From CBDUXZ01 sp965371325 [NCBI: uncultured bacterium] (GTDB lineage Bacteria > JAUYMQ01), in assembly GCA_965371325.1 (NCBI GenBank), contig CBDUXZ010000058.1, forward strand, positions 1 to 8,734: DNA of 8,734 bases, in the 5' to 3' direction. Position 1 is the stretch's first letter, and every line of letters starts with the position of its first letter. The translations under genes and the position numbers were made by a program. Shown here piece after piece: positions 6,733 to 8,734 of the stretch. The notes beneath the pieces were generated by a model. The model was given only the letters and a program-made list of their open reading frames with translations. It had not been told where the DNA came from and searched no databases.

Positions 6733-7332
6733 TCAGTTCTCGCGGAGCTCCGTGTTCCAGTAGGACGCATCAACGATGTTGAGGAACGGGAGCCATTCTC
6801 GATGCCTTATCTCGGACATCGTAAGGCTCATGATGGGCGTCCACTTCGGGCGGCGGGGAGGCCTGAGAAGCCCGAGGCCGGCCTCGCGGGGGGTTCGTCC
6901 GCCCTTCTTCCGGTTGCACCCCAGGCAGGAGCACACAACGTTTTCCCAGGTGCTCGTGCCGCCATGAGAGCGCGGAATGACGTGATCCAGATTCAGCTCG
7001 CTCCGGGTGTACTGGATACCGCAGTACTGACACCTGTTCTCGTCCCGGGCGTAGATATTGTAGCGGCTGAAACGCACCCGGCGGCGCGGCATGCGATCGA
7101 AAGCGCTCAGCACGATGACCCTCGGGATCTTGATGAGCCGGTCAATCAGCCCGATCGTGGGGTCGCCCGCGACGATGGACAGCGTCATCCAGCTGTCGAA
7201 ATCGAAGGTCTGGTAGTTCCGGTCGATGGCCCGGGCAAGCCCCTGATACAGAAGCGAAAAGGCTCTCTTCGCCGTGGTCACGTGGACCGGCATGTAGGAG
7301 CGGTTCAGTACCAGGACGCTCGTGTTGACCAT
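6733..7332 (-). CDS. HNH endonuclease-family protein
   Basis: The 199-residue protein has a zinc-supported HNH (beta-beta-alpha-metal) nuclease motif. The zinc pairs are C101-x2-C104 and C136-x2-C139, the metal/catalytic part is DHVIPRSHGG (D116, H117, H123), and conserved asparagines are N131 and N140. The N-terminal 90 residues (VLVLNRSYMPVHVTTAKRAF...IPRVIVL) are the usual leader of the stand-alone HNH family found beside housekeeping genes in many bacteria. That family is distinct from the HNH proteins of phages or restriction systems. The biological role of these proteins is not established; DNA nicking or repair is a family-level guess. The ATG at 7332 has only a weak TGAG ahead of it. 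The gene is followed by a 54-base gap to the GTG of the MinD-like gene, in the same reading frame. There is no signal peptide or membrane segment. Confidence 0.9.
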   Translation of the reverse strand: MVNTSVLVLNRSYMPVHVTTAKRAFSLLYQGLARAIDRNYQTFDFDSWMTLSIVAGDPTIGLIDRLIKIPRVIVLSAFDRMPRRRVRFSRYNIYARDENRCQYCGIQYTRSELNLDHVIPRSHGGTSTWENVVCSCLGCNRKKGGRTPREAGLGLLRPPRRPKWTPIMSLTMSEIRHREWLPFLNIVDASYWNTELREN

Positions 7333-7443
7333 GACTCAGTGAACCCGCTCGCGCCGCCAGGGCTGCCCACACTACATCAAGGCTGTAGCGGGACGCTTGG
7401 GGGGATGTGTGGCCTTCCAGACCAGTTAGCTTGTATCGGCGGT

Positions 7444-7472
7444 AGGATACACGCCGCCCCCCCCAAAATCAA
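7444..7472 (-). promoter_or_regulatory. Predicted sigma70-type promoter for the HNH-MinD-like operon
   Basis: On the minus strand TTGATT (7472-7467) and TATCCT (7449-7444) are separated by exactly 17 bases. Each box matches four of six consensus positions. Transcription would start near 7437 and give a leader of about 105 bases before the HNH ATG. The spacer contains eight consecutive G (7464-7457 on this strand). It is the best promoter match in the gap between the GntR and HNH genes. Confidence 0.45.
7457..7464. repeat. Eight-base C/G homopolymer inside the promoter spacer
   Basis: Eight C on the plus strand lie between the predicted -35 and -10 boxes. Gain or loss of one base would move the spacer from 17 to 18 or 16 and could change promoter strength. 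The tract is seen directly; any phase-variation role is inference. Confidence 0.7.
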
Positions 7473-7543
7473 CGCTATTCCGGGCACCGTCGCGGCAAGC
7501 CTCCCCGAGAAGGGGGCGGGCTGACGTGGCGCTGCGCGGCCCG

Positions 7544-8221
7544 TCATTTGCTTTGATCGAGGATCTCGTGGATCAGCGTTTCCGCGCCATTGACGGCGTT
7601 CTCGCGCACGAGACGCTCGGCCAGCTCGGCGTCACGGTTGGCAAAGGCCTTTATGATGGCTTTGTGCTGCTCGATCGACGTATGGAGTTTCCCCGTAACC
7701 GAGAGGGAAAGACGGAACCGCTGGAACTGCTGGACCAGGCCCTTCACAAGCTTGAAGAGCTTTTCGTTGTCACAGGCGCGGAGAAATACCTCGTGGAACT
7801 CGTTATGAGTGCGATGGGACGCGCGCACATCCTCGCGGGCCCACTGAGCCGCGAGCTGGTTGTTCAGATCTTCCATCTTCTTGATTTCGCGCGCCGTCAG
7901 CTTATCCGTCGCAACGCGCGCCGCATAGCCCTCGAGAAGTCCCTTTATGGCATAGAATTCCATCACGTCTTTCTCGGTGATCGGGCTTACCGTAGCGCCC
8001 CGCCGTGGCGCGACCACCAGAAACCCTTCCGTCTCGAGCTGGCGGAAGGCCTCTCGCACGGGCGTACGGCTTATCCCGTAGCGCTGCGCGACCTCTGACT
8101 CTGCAAGCCGCTCCCCGGCCTTGAGCGTGCCCTTGATGATCGCTTCGCGGATCGAATCGACGATCTTCTCCCGTAGAGTCTGGTGCTTCTCCATGGGGAA
8201 GCGCACATGATCCATCGCCAT
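7544..8221 (-). CDS. GntR-family transcriptional regulator, FCD (FadR-type) subgroup
   Basis: This is a DNA-binding regulator of the FadR branch. An N-terminal winged HTH (LREKIVDSIREAII...GERLAESEVAQRYGISRTPVREAFRQLETEGFL) is joined to an all-helical FCD ligand-binding domain that usually senses small carboxylic acids, often with a bound metal. I prefer the ATG at 8221 (225 residues). It has AGGAG at 8229-8233 with a 7-base spacing, whereas the upstream ATG at 8236 (230 residues) has GAGGG directly against it. Numbered from 8236, possible FCD metal ligands are H148 (NEFH) and H191 (EQHKAI). The position where a third histidine is usual, late in the domain, seems to be N213 (RENAVNG). The gene is monocistronic or leads weakly into the HNH gene, and is divergent from RNase G. 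The heptamer repeat at its promoter suggests autoregulation. No metabolic gene is adjacent, so its ligand cannot be inferred. Confidence 0.92.
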   Translation of the reverse strand: MAMDHVRFPMEKHQTLREKIVDSIREAIIKGTLKAGERLAESEVAQRYGISRTPVREAFRQLETEGFLVVAPRRGATVSPITEKDVMEFYAIKGLLEGYAARVATDKLTAREIKKMEDLNNQLAAQWAREDVRASHRTHNEFHEVFLRACDNEKLFKLVKGLVQQFQRFRLSLSVTGKLHTSIEQHKAIIKAFANRDAELAERLVRENAVNGAETLIHEILDQSK

Positions 8222-8233
8222 AACCTCTCTCCT
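8219..8233 (-). promoter_or_regulatory. Ribosome binding site that decides the GntR-type start
   Basis: AGGAG (8233-8229), followed by GAGAGG-type purines, lies 7 bases before the ATG at 8221. This is the strongest Shine-Dalgarno near the gene and lies inside the first codons of the longer frame that begins at 8236. Confidence 0.65.
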
Positions 8234-8292
8234 CATCCCTCGGGACTGGCCGTGAAACGCCTAGCGGAACTCGTCCCGGAACTTTTATGGTA

Positions 8293-8313
8293 AGTATGCA
8301 GTATACAGTATTC
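8293..8313. repeat. Three tandem heptamers AGTATnC, candidate operator
   Basis: AGTATGC (8293-8299), AGTATAC (8300-8306) and AGTATTC (8307-8313) follow one another without a gap. The middle unit is centred on the palindrome GTATAC, which with its flanks makes an imperfect dyad. AT-rich dyads centred on GTATAC are common targets of FCD-type GntR proteins. The repeats overlap the predicted -10 of the adjacent GntR-type gene, so autorepression is a natural reading. This is inference. Confidence 0.55.
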
Positions 8314-8330
8314 GTGCCGCCAAGTGTCTA
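8300..8330 (-). promoter_or_regulatory. Predicted promoter of the GntR-type gene
   Basis: On the minus strand TAGACA (8330-8325, five of six) and TATACT (8305-8300, five of six) are 19 bases apart, longer than the ideal 17. The -10 lies inside the heptamer array. A start near 8293 would give a leader of about 70 bases to the ATG at 8221. Confidence 0.4.
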
Positions 8331-8355
8331 CCAAAGGCCGGGAGGCGACCGAACC

Positions 8356-8365
8356 TCCTGCAGGA
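8356..8365. repeat. 10-bp perfect palindrome upstream of the RNase G promoter
   Basis: TCCTGCAGGA is fully self-complementary and ends five bases before the predicted -35 of the RNase G gene. It may be a protein-binding site. A palindrome of this length can also occur by chance in GC-rich DNA. Confidence 0.3.
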
Positions 8366-8370
8366 AAGCC

Positions 8371-8399
8371 TTGAGTAGCAAGGTTTCCTTTGCTATCTT
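8371..8399 (+). promoter_or_regulatory. Predicted promoter of RNase G gene
   Basis: TTGAGT (8371-8376) and TATCTT (8394-8399) are separated by 17 bases, and TGC directly before the -10 makes an extended -10 element. The spacer contains a near-inverted repeat, AGCAAGG (8377-8383) with CCTTTGCT (8387-8394), which could be an operator. Transcription from about 8406 would give a leader of about 130 bases. Confidence 0.5.
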
Positions 8400-8450
8400 C
8401 CGCAGTTACGGCTTCCATGCGCCGTGATCGCGGCGGGGGAGCCTGACTTC

Positions 8451-8471
8451 CGGCCCCGGCTGGCGGGGCCG
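8451..8471 (+). repeat. Strong GC hairpin in the RNase G leader
   Basis: CGGCCCCG (8451-8458) pairs perfectly with CGGGGCCG (8464-8471) around a 5-base loop, an 8-bp all-GC stem. It is followed by CTTCGCTCC, not by a T-run, so it is a leader structure and not a terminator. RNase E-family genes in enteric bacteria are feedback-regulated through structured leaders that the enzyme itself recognises. A similar role here is inference. Confidence 0.55.
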
Positions 8472-8534
8472 CTTCGCTCCCCTTCAAGCTCGTCCCTGAG
8501 ATTAAATTAGGTACCACTCGAGGTAGCTGACCCA

Positions 8535-8734
8535 ATGTCCCAGGAAATCATCATCAACGTCACGGCCGGTGAAACCCGCGTCGCGCTGGTCGAGAACGGG
8601 CTTGTCATGGAACTGTACGTCGAGCGCGAGCGCGAAAAGAGCATCGTGGGGAACCTCTACATGGGGAAGGTGCTGCGCGTTCTCCCCGGCATGCAGGCGG
8701 CCTTCGTCGACGTCGGCCTCGAGAAGGCGGCCTT
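8535..8734 (+). CDS. rng: Ribonuclease E/G family protein (RNase G), N-terminus only
   Basis: The first 66 codons of an RNase E/G endoribonuclease are present and the rest lies beyond the right edge. These enzymes cut single-stranded AU-rich RNA in rRNA maturation and mRNA decay. The sequence starts MSQEIIINVTAGETRVAL and continues through IVGNLYMGKVLRVLPGMQAAFVDVGLEKAAF, the diagnostic start of the embedded S1 RNA-binding domain. It resembles E. coli RNase G more than RNase E because it opens with the I-I-N-V-T-x-x-E-T-R-V form. RNase G versus a long RNase E cannot be fully decided without the C-terminus. The ATG at 8535 is preceded by GAGG (8520-8523) at an 11-base spacing. It has its own predicted promoter and is divergent from the GntR-type gene. 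Confidence 0.93.
   Translation, partial: MSQEIIINVTAGETRVALVENGLVMELYVEREREKSIVGNLYMGKVLRVLPGMQAAFVDVGLEKAA

Larger units (their letters stand above)
7333..7543. other. Intergenic region between GntR-type gene and HNH gene
   Basis: I see no gene here. It holds the predicted HNH promoter (7444-7472) and an inverted repeat GGCGG/CCGCC around 7439-7457. Just after the GntR stop it holds an imperfect GC-rich hairpin (CCCC 7503-7506 with GGGG 7512-7515, extended by GCC/GGC). That hairpin has no U-run, so it is at best a poor terminator for the GntR gene. Confidence 0.5.

Noticed and set aside
7499-7521. Possible intrinsic terminator of the GntR-type gene
   Set aside because: The GC stem is imperfect and is not followed by a U-run in the minus-strand transcript.
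8233-8535. A 100-codon minus-strand frame covering the GntR/RNase G intergenic region
   Set aside because: It would occupy the whole divergent promoter region. Its translation is low-complexity with no domain, and better promoter and hairpin explanations exist.
1-8734. Mobile element, CRISPR array or defence island
   Set aside because: There are no transposase or integrase genes, no spaced direct repeats of CRISPR size and no terminal inverted repeats. The HNH protein is of the chromosomal stand-alone type.

Overview
The window is GC-rich bacterial chromosomal DNA with tightly packed genes. Seven genes run on the minus strand and one runs off the right edge on the plus strand. The gene set is housekeeping and regulatory: Rho, an RluD-type pseudouridine synthase, a MinD/FlhG-like ATPase, a J-like/RodZ-type HTH protein, an HNH protein, a GntR/FCD regulator and RNase G. 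There is no transposase, integrase, tRNA, CRISPR array or phage gene. The Rho and RNase G sequences look proteobacterial. The pairing of a ParA/MinD-type ATPase with a J-like/HTH protein recalls the former Deltaproteobacteria and allied uncultured lineages. That placement is an inference from protein flavour and needs a tree.

Layout on the minus strand, in transcription order from the right: a GntR/FCD regulator (about 8221-7544); an HNH nuclease-like protein (7332-6733); a MinD/FlhG-like ATPase (6678-5545); a 235-residue J-like plus RodZ-type HTH protein (5473-4766); a 685-residue protein joining a patatin-like lipase to an HtrA-type protease (4773-2716); an 88-residue protein of unknown function (GTG 2729-2463); and the pseudouridine synthase (GTG 2466-1507). 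After a gene-free stretch of about 467 bases comes rho, whose C-terminus is cut by the left edge (1039-1). On the plus strand RNase G starts at 8535 and is cut by the right edge. It is divergent from the GntR gene across about 300 bases that hold predicted promoters, a set of three tandem heptamers and a strong leader hairpin.

The genes from the J-like/HTH protein to the pseudouridine synthase overlap end to start by 8, 14 and 4 bases, which indicates one translationally coupled operon. The HNH and MinD-like genes probably belong to the same transcript. The most unusual item is the patatin-HtrA fusion. Both active sites look intact and they are separated by a signal-peptide-like segment, so the lipase should lie in the cytoplasm and the protease outside the inner membrane. 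Together with the MinD-like ATPase and the J-like/HTH protein it may form a membrane or cell-envelope module that I cannot match to a named system. That functional link is inferred from gene order only.
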